The position numbers and the translations under genes were made by a program. Below are positions 11,188 to 20,658 of a stretch of 64,000 nt of DNA, in pieces. The stretch's first letter is position 1, and every line of letters starts with the position of its first letter. This DNA is from Microthyrium microscopicum (taxonomy: Eukaryota > Ascomycota > Dothideomycetes > Microthyriales > Microthyriaceae): NCBI GenBank assembly GCA_010405405.1, contig MU004231.1, forward strand, positions 737,736-801,735, in the 5' to 3' direction. The notes under the pieces are model-generated. The model was not told where the DNA came from. It was given only the letters and a program-made list of their open reading frames with translations, and ran no database searches.

Positions 11188-13380
11188 AGCAGGTGTGGAG
11201 GACGAGCTACAGCTCTTTTTAACACGTCGCGGAAGGTGCAAATTTTTGTATCACGTGACCGCTGTATGCAGCCACAAGATCATCCTTGTCGAAGCCCCAC
11301 CAACAATAACGGACTAGCGTCAAAAATCACATGATTGGAAACCAGCCACATGGCACGCAAAGCCACACACAAAAAGCCACAACATCGCCGAAGCGCAGCA
11401 AATTCGGCATGCCGAAGCCAATTCTTTTACGGCTCTTGGCAATTAGATCGGACGATCGGCCCTGGCTTAGTAAGACCGAAATCCCAGCCGCGTGAGGCAA
11501 GGATCGGACCGAACGACACGGCAGAAACTCACGGGATCTAGGGACACCACGGCTCGGTAAGTACGGTGCCCGCGGGTCGGCAATATGGCGCTATAGGAAA
11601 AGTCGGCAGACTCGGGGGAGGTGACCCAGAACACGCCGGTCCGAAGGACCCTAGATCTTGGCTTGAAAGCGAAGCACAGCGTAGATGGATAGCTCTTAGC
11701 AGACTGTTGGCGCTGCCTCGGACTTGGTATTGCGGCACGAATGGAGGGATCTGACATAATAATAAGGAAGGAATCTTGGCCCCTTGGGGGACGACAATAT
11801 TGGCAACTTTAAAGAACTTGAAGCAGTGGACTGAATGGAAGAACAATAATCCGTAACGGATACTGGCCTAGAGAGGTGCCGCGGTTGGATACTACTCGGA
11901 ATTCGGCTCTCCTGACTTACCAATGCTTCTGTGGCTTGGGAAGCCGATGGGGCTTAGCATAGTATTAACGGCCTTGGCATGGATCGGCCTACGGAACACG
12001 ATAGTGGGGTTTTCCCTTATATAGTTAGCGCCTCGGTTTGCTGAACATGTAGGGGTTAGCCGAAGCCGGACTAGGCCTTAGGCCTGGAGTGAGTTAGCTC
12101 GGCTAGATTCGGGTAGATTGGCTGATTAGATAAGGGTTTTTACCCGCTTATTAAGAGTAGCGTCTGCATAGCCCATTAGCGTAGCTGAAAGACAATAAAC
12201 AAGATTCAATAAAAAAATAAATGTGCATGAACGAGGAGTCGCCTCTAGCAGGTCTATGCCGAAGCTCCCTTTCAATTATGCTGCTCGCAGGATGCTATTT
12301 CAAAGGCGTAAATACCAAAACAGACTAGAAGGTTACTCGAGTTGCACTTTAGGAGCCTTGCTGCAAGAGCTGTACGGGGTTGAGGAATGGACAAGCAGTC
12401 TACAGACATCTAGAGCTGTGGACAGGATCTACGGACTACTTGGTATAGCGCAAGATACAGAGGTACTAAACCTAGTTCCAGACTATTCGAGGGACACGGA
12501 GTGGGTATACACTGATGCTGCTGGTAAAATGCTGCAGCGCGGTGAGTTTGGGCTTCTTTCTCTGGCTCAACACGCAACACAACCATCGTTGTTACCCTCC
12601 TGGGTTCCGGATTGGCGTCTTCCTATGAAGGCACCCGTTGCCAAAAGATCTTTATCGCCAGTCTTTCGTCCATTTGGCAACATAGAAATCGTCTGCCCGT
12701 CTCCCCAACCAAACGACTTCAGAGTACTCGAAATTGCCGGAACTGCCGTGGATGAGATTGAACAGGTAGGATTACCTCTCGGTTACAGTTACCAGCAAAC
12801 CACGGCAGAAAACTTGCAGCATGTCCAATGTTATCTCTCTCAAATACAAGCCTTCTGTCGTCAATCTGCTTCATTAGCTACAGGCCTCTACGGCGACTCT
12901 GATAGATGGATGGAAGATGCTTTCTGGCGAATACCTATTGGAGACTTGGCAAATCCGACCCCAGGCCAATACACTATGGTGAGAGCAACCGAGACAAGTT
13001 TCACCTACCACCAAAGTCTACTAAAGGTCATCGCGGTTTCGAATGAAGCTAAAGACAGCACTGTCGGAAACGAAGAGCCTACGAAGCTGGCTGCTGTTAG
13101 ATCTGCCGAGTTCGGAAAGTACGAACAATATCTTTTTGGAGTTGTGAACAAAGCTGGACAAGCGCCATTCATAACCAAACGAGGCTACGTGGGTATTGGG
13201 CCGCCAAATATGGCCGCTGAAGACATTATTTGTATATTCTATGGAGCACACGTGCCGTACGTTCTTCGACCTGTGGAGGACGGGCGGTACACTCTTATCG
13301 GAGAGACCTATGTCTATGGGATCATGGATGGCGAATTTATGATAGACAGTCCAAAGAAAGATATTTTTCTTGTTGTATGA

Positions 13381-13749
13381 GCTTCAGAAGTTGGTCTTAA
13401 AGTCTTAAATCGAGTCTTCAGAGTAGGAATGAACGGGATTAGATAGGTGACAAATACAATGGAACGAAGTAATCTGAGAAACACGCGAGTCATATATTGA
13501 TCGTCAACCCTCAGTATGTCATTACTACTGAATGAAGCATAGGTATGTAGTGGACCGTTAGTGCGGGAAGGAGTTTGGAACATTCTAAGCACAATCATGA
13601 AGCTTCCCCGCGCCATCAAGATGCTAAACACTTCAACTGTTGAACCTGAACCGTTCTCGACCTTTGGCATCAAAATCAACGGTGATGAGATATACGTTCC
13701 TACCAGCAACTAACCACTTCACAAAAACCGAAGAAAGAGATAGGATACA
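13381..13749. other. Intergenic spacer
   Basis: This 369-bp spacer lies between the HET gene stop and the P-loop kinase start. I see no gene in it; it must hold the 3' end of one transcript and the promoter of the next. Confidence 0.5.
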
Positions 13750-14554
13750 ATGGAAGACCAAGTAAACAATCTCGTCCAGAAGCTATGGAGTACGTCCTCC
13801 CAATTACCATCACAACCATCATCCATCATCTGATATCCTGTCAGCAAAATACCAAGCTACAAAGTCTACTCAGCGCCTACTCGTAGGCATAGCCGGAATT
13901 CCAGGCTCAGGCAAAACCACTCTCGCCGCTCTCATCACTGCTCGCCTCAATGCGCTCAGTGCGCTCAGTGCGTTCAGTGCGCTCCAAACTCCAGCCATAT
14001 GTATACCTATGGACGGCTACCATCTAACGCGCGCCCAACTTTCTGCAATGCCTGATCCAACAACCGCAAACGCGCGACGCGGAGCAGCATTTACGTTTGA
14101 CGCAGATGCCTTTGTCAACTTAGTGCGCGCACTACGAGCGCCGATAGGTGAGGGCGTCGTGTATGCGCCGAGCTTCGACCATGCCGTTAAAGATCCGGTG
14201 GCAGATGACTTGGCGGTACATCCCAAGCATCGCATCGTAGTGCTGGAGGGGTTGTATCTAGCGCTTGATGAGGAGCCATGGCGGGCGGTGGAAGGGATGT
14301 TGGACGAGCTGGTTTTTGTGAAAGTTGACTTTGACGTTGCGCGGGCACGATTGGCAGCGCGGCATGTCAGGGCGGGAATAGTGCAGACGGAAGAGGAAGG
14401 GAGACGGAGAGCTGATGAGAGTGATTTGGTGAATGGGCGGCAGATTTTGGATCATCGGGTAAAAGGAATCACGGAGACTGTGGTGAGTAGGGAGGATGGT
14501 GGATGGAAAGATGGGGGAGCTGTTGAGGAGGTTAAAGAGGAGGTTGTGAGATAG
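13750..14554 (+). CDS. P-loop kinase of the uridine kinase/phosphoribulokinase-like family
   Basis: A short first exon (13750-13789) is spliced over 55 bp to 13845-14554, giving about 249 residues. The joined protein begins MEDQVNNLVQKLWTKYQ and soon shows a Walker A motif (GIAGIPGSGKTTLA). It then has MDGYHLTRAQL and later RHVRAGIVQTEEEGRRRADESD, a lid-like region, as in the uridine kinase/pantothenate kinase group and yeast Yfh7. These enzymes transfer phosphate from ATP to a small nucleoside, vitamin or sugar. The substrate cannot be read from the sequence. After the Walker A helix there is an insertion of repeated Ala-Leu-Ser/Ala-Phe-Ser encoded by a 9-bp minisatellite. Confidence 0.8.
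13952..13984 (+). repeat. 9-bp coding minisatellite GCGCTCAGT
   Basis: There are three full units (GCGCTCAGT, GCGCTCAGT, GCGTTCAGT) and a partial fourth, in frame, encoding A-L-S-A-L-S-A-F-S-A-L. The unit is a multiple of three, so copy changes would alter length without shifting the frame. It lies shortly after the Walker A helix of the kinase. Confidence 0.85.
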
Positions 14555-14618
14555 GTTGGTATTATGATATCGCTAACTGTAATCTATTGTTCAATATGCT
14601 GCATTATGCTGTGAAAGA

Positions 14619-15851
14619 CTATCGCACGCCTTCTGCGTGTAGACCTTTGCTTTCGTTGGATCCCAATTCTTCTTCTTTCCAGCCTCCTCCGCTGCCGCCA
14701 ACTAATCGACCGCCTTCTTTCCGCTTGACTCGACACCACAAACCTACAGCGTCGTCTAGGATAAATTGCCAGATGACATATACCCAGCTCTTGTGGTGTG
14801 GTAGGTCGGCATAGAACTCCTTCGCCATGCTATGTAATTTCGGCAATCGGGTCCATGGTACTGCCGGAAAATCATGATGCTCGTTGTGTAGCCCAACATT
14901 GTACGTGAAGAGATTTAGTGGGCCATAGTATGAGTAAGTCTCCGGAATGGGTATTGTAGGGTCGTATGGTGTCCGTTTCTTCATTGATCCACCCTCGCCA
15001 CGCGCGAAAACATAATGTTCAGCAATGAAATGTGCGGCGCAAGGATGAATGCTGCCAGCCAGGAATGAGCTCATGATCAAATAGAGCAGTGGCTTCCAGG
15101 AACCAGTCAGGGTGATGAGTATATAGTCGAAAGCTACTTGAACGATAACATTGAATATCTGAATGTTGGTGACTGGTAAGCTGTAGACAAACATGGGCCG
15201 AACGGCGTAGAAGAGGATCTGAAATGTGCAGAAGAACGCTTTGCCGGCAATCGAGTTTAGAAACAAGGCTTCGAAAGCTGTAGGGAGGTCGGTATCAAGA
15301 CCATCGACACCGAGGGATTTGTGGTGTGTAAGATGATATGGCTATTCAGTTGTTAGTAATCTTTTATAACGACAATACGGAGACTTGAAGCATACTCGAA
15401 AAGATGCGCTGTACGGAATTCCAATGGGTAAGTTTGCAAACACGGCCAAGATCCGATTTTTCCAGCCTTCCTTGAAAGCGAGATTGTGACTGATCTCATG
15501 TATTGCCAGGAATAGGTTCTGATTCAAAGTCGCTCCAATAACGTATGCTGTAGCCAGAAATTTCCAGTTCAATGGGTGTGTATCTCTCAGCATCCAAGCA
15601 CAGGCGATCTGAAGACTGACGACTCCCAAAACCAGCCATTTTGTCAATGGCTCGGGACCACAAAGCTTTGTAATTTCTGGATGAGCTTTTATTATAGCCC
15701 GTCGTCTCGATCGATGTGGCTCCTCGGTGTATGACCAGAAAAATTGTTCGTAACCTCCTTTGGCGGTGTCGGCTGGTAGGGGAGCTTGGGCGGGGCTGGA
15801 GGCGGCGATCTTGGTAGACGCTCTGGTCTTGACGGTGGTGGATGAGGCCAT
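14619..15851 (-). CDS. DES1: Sphingolipid delta(4)-desaturase
   Basis: Two exons (15396-15851 and 14619-15341, intron of 54 bp) encode about 392 residues. The N-terminal DES domain is visible at about 33-70 (GGYEQFFWSYTEEPH, then HPEITKLCGPEP). The three histidine boxes of membrane di-iron desaturases follow: HEISH (118-122), HLTHH (about 155-159, just after the intron) and HNEHH (about 293). Four hydrophobic segments surround them. Known role: it introduces the 4,5-trans double bond into dihydroceramide in the ER, feeding glucosylceramide synthesis. The C-terminal 25 residues are Gly- and Glu-rich and look unconserved. I chose the ATG at 15851; one 30 bp upstream (15881) is also in frame. 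Confidence 0.93.
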
Positions 15852-16121
15852 CGTACCAATATGAATGACCGAACGGGTCAATGGCGAGGGACTTTAGCGA
15901 GAGAAATTGAGCATTGCAGGACAGGATGCAGAGACGAGGAGAGAGAAAGGGAATAGTGGGTGGTTAGATTTAAAGTTTTGGAGCCTTGTGCCTGGACCCT
16001 GGACGTGGGTCATCTTGCTTTTGCCTCAAAAAGGGTGGATATCGTGATCTTCATTGCCAAAGGGACTTCATTGTTACTTCATACATTATCATCTTTCCAT
16101 CTCTCGGCTCAATCTTGGTAT

Positions 16122-16940
16122 CTATTGCAGAACAGGCACAACCCATCCGCTTTTAAACCGCTTGATCACTTCGTAGCTCTCTAATGAGCTGATCGGTCTC
16201 TCAATCCGCGCAACAATATCCATTGGCCTCTCTACTCCATCCTCCACCAACATGATCGCATCGCAGATCTTGGTATTCCAATTTTTACTCCATATTTTTT
16301 GAGTCGACAGGCCTTTGGCCACCTTCTCGATCAACCGCAGTGTCACTTTGCCGTTGTGTCGTCCAGGATGTAGCCCGACCTTGAGCAAAACGCCATTACC
16401 CTTTGTGATGAACGACGTGCCTGGATTGAGATATCGGTGCTCTACGACATCGACAAACCACGGCGTTCCCTGAGCAGCTTGCAGAGTCCATCGTGTAAAC
16501 ACAATCCGCTTGTCTTGTGCGACTACCATGTTTCCTGAGACCACCGACGCGCCTTGCAGACGACGTTCCCACCGCTTCATGCTAACCATACCGCTCGCGC
16601 CGCTTACATGGCCAACGACGTTGAGCATGGCCTTGTCCCCTTTCGTAATGTTTCTGTCCACGTCATTTGCGTTCATTTGTTGTACTTTTCGCATTTTCCT
16701 TTCGTAATGTTTCTCAAGTATGCCGACCTGCTTTTCAGAGTAGAGTGGCAGAAGAGGTAGGTGGGAAAGATGCGCGTAACCTGGCGCGTAACCACCAGAT
16801 TGTTCGCCTTGCTCTGGAATTCCCTCCTCAGCGGCAGCCGTAATTTTGGCATCGATGCGCTTTGTGGGGATCTTGTTGAGAATGGAGGTGGCTGACGGGC
16901 CGCCAGAAGATGGAACCGCGTCAAATAGTTCAGTGACCAT
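16122..16940 (-). CDS. Conserved-looking hypothetical protein
   Basis: A single open frame of about 272 residues starts at the ATG at 16940 (MVTELFDAVPSSGG). The frame stays open 45 bp further upstream but without an ATG, so an upstream exon is possible. Composition is that of a normal soluble protein. A basic stretch around EKHYERKMRKVQQ could form a helix, and the C-terminal half is rich in beta-forming residues (WFVDVVEHRYLNPGTSFI, VLLKVGLHPG). I recognise no family, signal peptide or membrane span. It runs in the same direction as the desaturase, separated by about 270 bp, which is too far to say anything about shared regulation. Confidence 0.6.
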   Translation of the reverse strand: MVTELFDAVPSSGGPSATSILNKIPTKRIDAKITAAAEEGIPEQGEQSGGYAPGYAHLSHLPLLPLYSEKQVGILEKHYERKMRKVQQMNANDVDRNITKGDKAMLNVVGHVSGASGMVSMKRWERRLQGASVVSGNMVVAQDKRIVFTRWTLQAAQGTPWFVDVVEHRYLNPGTSFITKGNGVLLKVGLHPGRHNGKVTLRLIEKVAKGLSTQKIWSKNWNTKICDAIMLVEDGVERPMDIVARIERPISSLESYEVIKRFKSGWVVPVLQ

Positions 16941-17395
16941 TTCAAAATCGCGAAGCAGGTGAGTGTCAGACTGAGTCAATATCAACCTAATCTATTGCGC
17001 GAGATATCTGGCAGACAAGGTGTAGAGCCGCTTTGTGTTTTCAACGAGGGGACGTGTTCCTGTGATATATTCTACTTGTCTGGTGAGACACTCCTCCCTC
17101 ATTTGCTTAACTTCTTTTTCATTAGGTCTGTCTATCGACGAATTGTAGCACTGCAGCCTCGCGTATACCGAAATACCATGCACTCAGCTCATGCATACCA
17201 AGGAAATACTGCCCCTAACACGCCAGTGGCGCGGCCTAGAACATCACATTTATAGAACCACTGGTTTCTTGTCACCCAAAAGCTCTTGGCTTTCTATCTT
17301 AACTTATATTTGTATCGATAAGTTGTTATACTGAAGACTGGACCGAGTATTATTCGACAAATCCTCGAACATCCTTAGATTTTGGGTGCTACTTC
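16941..17395. other. Spacer between the hypothetical gene and the decayed paralog
   Basis: I see no gene with support. A minus-strand frame of about 63 codons (16992-17183) could be a leader or an upstream exon of the hypothetical protein, but it has no clear donor site. Confidence 0.4.
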
Positions 17396-17398
17396 AAC

Positions 17399-18470
17399 TT
17401 ACTCTAACATTCTTCGGAGGCATTCATACAAATTAACTGCTACCATGACCTCCTGAGTAGTCGCCTTGTCCGCCCGTCCACTGTGACGATCTCTACGTCT
17501 ATCCCGAGGCTGTACAACCATCCGATCCTCTGATTCCTCTGCTTCTCCAGCACGTTGCTCGGCTTCCTGTTGCTCTTCGAATCGGCGCAGAGCTTCCGCC
17601 TCCTCTTCAGCAATCCGCGGGGCCTCCACTTCCTCTCGGATACGGCGTATGGCTTCCTTCTATTGCTGACGCTTATGTCTGTTCTCTTCTTGTTTGGCCA
17701 CGCGCTGTGTTTCCTCCCATTCGTTTTCAAGAGCTCACTGGACAATAGTCTCTCGGGTCTTCACTTACTTGGGTGCATGATGGCATGCGATAGCAGTACG
17801 CTGTGTGGTTTGGTGGACAAATTCGATATAGGGAAATTTCGCGATCTTGAGCAGATTTCGTTCCACCCTGTTGAGCGTGGCCAAGTCCCCACTTGGAATC
17901 GGGCAGATGCCATCTCTGAAGCGGAAATGCTGTTCGAGCAATGTTTTGTGGACCTCCTGCTTTGCTTGACCCCGGCGGCTGTCTATATATCAAAAAGGCT
18001 TGGTAGCGCTCGCCCCGCCACTCTCGCTGTCTCTCTATGCTGGCACTGTCCTCTGGCTTATACTTACACAGCGAACGATGATGCTTTCGTACAGCTCAAC
18101 AATTGTGATATGCAACTTCCGCGCCACAATCATCCTAGGTCAGGCTATGGCACATCTGGCAGTGCTTATGCGAGCCGATCACAGTCGAGCACTCTATCCC
18201 TTCAGATAAAGCTATGAGATGGCTAACAAGCACTCAAGCATTGACGATCGAGTTAGATCCGTTGTGCTGGTAGTATACGAGTAGGATGCCGCGGATGAGT
18301 TAATATGCAGCGTCATTTCCTGCATTATGCAAGTGCTCTCAGAGCGCTAGCGGATCTCGAGAGATTGATATACATTGACAGAGGCAGGTCGAATCCCTTT
18401 TGATAGGCAAACCAACTTTGAGGCGAGATTATCAAGTGATAGAAGGTAGCAGACTTCTTTAGAACAGCTC
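17399..18470 (-). pseudogene. Decayed C-terminal copy of the neighbouring Gfd2/YDR514C-like gene
   Basis: Read on the minus strand, about 18330-17990 gives LHNAGNDAAY, LIRGILLVYY, SNSIVNA, GSHKHCQMCHSL, DDCGA, HNC and KHHRSLC. Each has a counterpart in the same order in the intact gene at 19084-20658 (LHNAGNDAAYQLICGLVLTYY, NSILNA, GTHTHCQHCNRH, DNCGA, SNC, SHHTSLC). Several in-frame stops and shifts break it (TAA after NDAAY, TGA after NA, TAG before DDCGA and TGA after HNC). Further on, an Arg/Glu-rich coiled-coil tail runs to 17399 with one more stop. The N-terminal third is missing. This is a host gene copy in the same orientation as the intact gene, so probably an old tandem duplicate. 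Confidence 0.8.
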
Positions 18471-18525
18471 AGAGATGCTAACCTACTTTTGAGGTGACTG
18501 TATCAAGCATCCAGAAGGCACGACA
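18411..18525. repeat. Diverged direct repeat of about 45 bp
   Basis: The segment at about 18411-18455 (ACTTTGAGGCGAGATTATCA and on) matches about 18481-18525 (ACTTTTGAGGTGACTGTATCA and on) imperfectly, about 70 bp apart. It lies at the upstream edge of the decayed paralog and may mark the duplication boundary. The match is by eye and modest. Confidence 0.4.
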
Positions 18526-18529
18526 AGTA

Positions 18530-19083
18530 CTCCAAGTGATAATCAATATAAAGGTCAATCTCTTCAAAGTTTTATGCCGATCGACCACAGCGAGTTCTCT
18601 TCAATCACTTCCGGCCTCATTTTAAGTAATCTTATGGAATGGAAGTTTTTGAACAACAAAGGAGTGGCACAAGTCAAAATACTTTAAGCTGTGTATTATT
18701 GGATACGTATGTTGAGAGACGCTTTGGTTGATTGATCTATGGCATACATGAGCAGGTAATGCTTTCGACATAAGCAACAGTCCTCGAAAATAAATGAAAC
18801 TGTATGATGGGCGAGTTAAAGAAAAGAGAATGAAGAGGAAATTTATCATTGAAATTATCTTCGTGCTGGCTTGGTGGTGATATCTCGATATGGCCATTAC
18901 TTCCTTTAGGCATGCTACTTCCTGTCGTCAGCACCAGTACCTGTTTCTGAACTTCTTACGTCCAACGACTTAGAGTCTATTTTCTCGAGTGTGGTCTTCG
19001 ACCTGATCAGATCTGTTGGCTAGAGCCGAGCAGATCAGGCAAAGTATAACGACTCAAAGCCCTTCGCGACTGGTGGAATGGAT
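18530..19083. other. Spacer downstream of the Gfd2-like gene
   Basis: No gene is visible. It holds the 3' flank of the intact minus-strand gene. Confidence 0.4.
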
Positions 19084-20658
19084 TCACTCATCCCAGCTTC
19101 GAGTGGTTGCTTCTTCAAATTGTTCATCTTCTTCATCAAACGCGTTCACTTTCTCCTCTTCGGCAACTAAACCAGTTTCCTCCTCTTCGACCGTCACATC
19201 CAATTCCTCCTCTTCAGCACTCGCGTTGATTTCCAGATACGCCGCTGCGCGTGCATGCTTTTTCATAGTGGCATGGACGTATTCCATCTTGCTGTGTTTG
19301 GAACTCATATCCAGGTCAAGCATTAGATGGGCTAAGGTAGTCGATTGGTAGTCTTCGGAAGCGATCATCGGACGGTTTGAAGCTGCCTGAACACGATGTT
19401 GTCGATTGTGAGGACCCCGCTGGGGTTGCCACTCAGTAGGAACAGGGCCCACTCCGCCATTCTTTTGTATGTGCTTCTCCAGTCGCTCTGCGTCCTTCTT
19501 CATTCGGTATTTGACATTGTCAAATGCAAGCTTGCGCTGAAAGTTATCGTACGCAGTCTGATTCTTCCGTCGTCGCCAGTCTAATGATCGCCGATCAGTT
19601 GGAAGGATGGGACATAGTGACGTGTGATGGCTATCTACTGCGTAGCAATTGCTGCAAGAAACCAAAGCTCCGCAGTTGTCATGATCATGTCGGTTGCAGT
19701 GCTGACAATGCGTGTGGGTACCCACCAAACATGGAAATGGCTGTCCGCTGAGTGACTTCTTTAACTCGTGGATATAGAAATTAGCATTGAGGATGGAGTT
19801 GGGTCCCAACACAGAATAGTAGGTAAGAACGAGGCCGCAAATAAGTTGGTAAGCAGCATCGTTGCCAGCATTGTGCAGAAAGCTCGTGTTGCCCTTGTCG
19901 ATTCCAAGAGCTGACATGACTGTGTGCACGCTGGGACGATGGCCGATGGTGGTCACTAGATCTGACCACTTGAGGGTCTTGAGAGCTTCGTGTTGGTTAT
20001 TCATGGTCCAGCTCTCTCGGAGGACTTTCTGGAGATCATAACCGAATTTTTGGAATTTGGTCTCTTCCGCCCGATTTGCATGTCCATAGAAAATGCAATC
20101 CCGATGTCCTTCCTCGGGATTTCCTAGGATTCTTATCATGGCCTCTTTGAGCTGGGATTCTTGCACAAACTGCGATTTTCCAAATTCAAAGTTGTCCGAC
20201 TGATCCATATTGCACCCCTTATCTCCCAAAATCCATGGTTCATCACTTCGTCTCATGCGATGATCCGAGACTCGGATGTGGAGGACTTGTACTTGAGCAA
20301 TCGCTTCCTGGAGAGTTGGGACTCGGTCCAGAAAATTTCTCAAGTCCAGAATAGCTATCCCGATCTCAGATGTGAGACCATGGGGATTAGATGCTTGAGC
20401 TTTGGTCATCCAGCCTTCAGTGTCCAAGGACATCAAGACCGCGCGGTTTCCCTCGATAGATACTGGATTGAATATATGATCTGCCAGTAGCTTGAGACTA
20501 CCAGTCCCTGAGCCTTGTTTGCTCTCTGAGGACCACTTCTTGTCAAAGAATTCAGCGTTCTCCGCCATGTTCTTGTAGAACTTGAACCATCCATCCTTCA
20601 ACATGTTGAAAACTGGATCCTCGGCCACTTCGCCAGTGGAGACTTCATTTAGAGCCAT
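19084..20658 (-). CDS. Gfd2/YDR514C-like RNase H-fold protein with Cys/His cluster and acidic tail
   Basis: This is an uninterrupted frame of 524 residues. VLMSLDTEGW (D79, E81) matches the first acidic motif of DEDD exonucleases. HNAGNDAAYQ (about 262-270) matches the third (H-x4-D). The segments between (EIGIAILDLRNF, VLHIRVSDHRMRRSDEPW, FEFGKSQFV) fit the Gfd2/YDR514C C-terminal family, so the fold could be a nuclease. Residues about 318-350 form a Cys/His-rich patch (THCQHCNRHDHDNCGA, CSNCY, HHTSLC) that may bind zinc. After it come a basic helical region and an acidic Glu-rich end. Yeast Gfd2 is linked to mRNA export; activity here is inferred. Two decayed partial copies lie nearby (17399-18470 and 25442-25860), so the family has multiplied locally. 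Confidence 0.75.
   Translation of the reverse strand: MALNEVSTGEVAEDPVFNMLKDGWFKFYKNMAENAEFFDKKWSSESKQGSGTGSLKLLADHIFNPVSIEGNRAVLMSLDTEGWMTKAQASNPHGLTSEIGIAILDLRNFLDRVPTLQEAIAQVQVLHIRVSDHRMRRSDEPWILGDKGCNMDQSDNFEFGKSQFVQESQLKEAMIRILGNPEEGHRDCIFYGHANRAEETKFQKFGYDLQKVLRESWTMNNQHEALKTLKWSDLVTTIGHRPSVHTVMSALGIDKGNTSFLHNAGNDAAYQLICGLVLTYYSVLGPNSILNANFYIHELKKSLSGQPFPCLVGTHTHCQHCNRHDHDNCGALVSCSNCYAVDSHHTSLCPILPTDRRSLDWRRRKNQTAYDNFQRKLAFDNVKYRMKKDAERLEKHIQKNGGVGPVPTEWQPQRGPHNRQHRVQAASNRPMIASEDYQSTTLAHLMLDLDMSSKHSKMEYVHATMKKHARAAAYLEINASAEEEELDVTVEEEETGLVAEEEKVNAFDEEDEQFEEATTRSWDE

Larger units (their letters stand above)
11016..12217 (+). mobile_element. tRNA-headed SINE-like retroposon inserted in the HET gene
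   Basis: The element starts exactly at the 5' end of a tRNA-like sequence and ends in an A-rich tail (AATAAAAAAA). The same 14 bp, TAAATGTGCATGAA, lies directly before it (11002-11015) and directly after it (12218-12231). Target duplications of this length and a 3' A tail are marks of LINE-driven retrotransposition. No long reading frame occurs inside, so it depends on a partner element. At about 1.2 kb it is long for a SINE. The 1.1-kb body after the tRNA-like head has no recognised domain, so it could be a chimera of a tRNA and another transcript. The identical duplications point to a young insertion. Confidence 0.8.
10052..13380 (+). pseudogene. HET-domain (heterokaryon incompatibility) gene interrupted by a 1.2-kb retroposon
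   Basis: Exons at 10052-10432, 10496-10816 and 10881-11015 encode a HET domain: YEALSYVWGDE, then LWIDAICINQSDNVEKSHQV, then a typical REWWYRVWVLQELAVAKE-type motif near its end. Coding sequence resumes at 12232-13380 with the HET-protein middle and C-terminus (RIYGLLGIA, VPDYSRDTE, LPSWVPDWR). The halves are separated only by the insertion at 11016-12217 plus one copy of a 14-bp duplication, and the flanking coding sequence is in the same frame on both sides. HET proteins trigger cell death when genetically unlike hyphae fuse. The rest of the gene looks open, which suggests a recent insertion. A truncated product ending soon after 11015 could still be made. Total coding length without the insert would be about 660 residues, normal for the family. 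Confidence 0.85.

Noticed and set aside
12223-13380. The 3' part of the HET gene as an independent gene of 385 codons
   Set aside because: Its apparent first residue is a GTG inside the 14-bp duplication, and its sequence is the direct in-frame continuation of the 5' HET exons.
17555-18217. Plus-strand frame of 220 codons
   Set aside because: It lies antisense to the decayed Gfd2-like copy, whose order of motifs explains the sequence.
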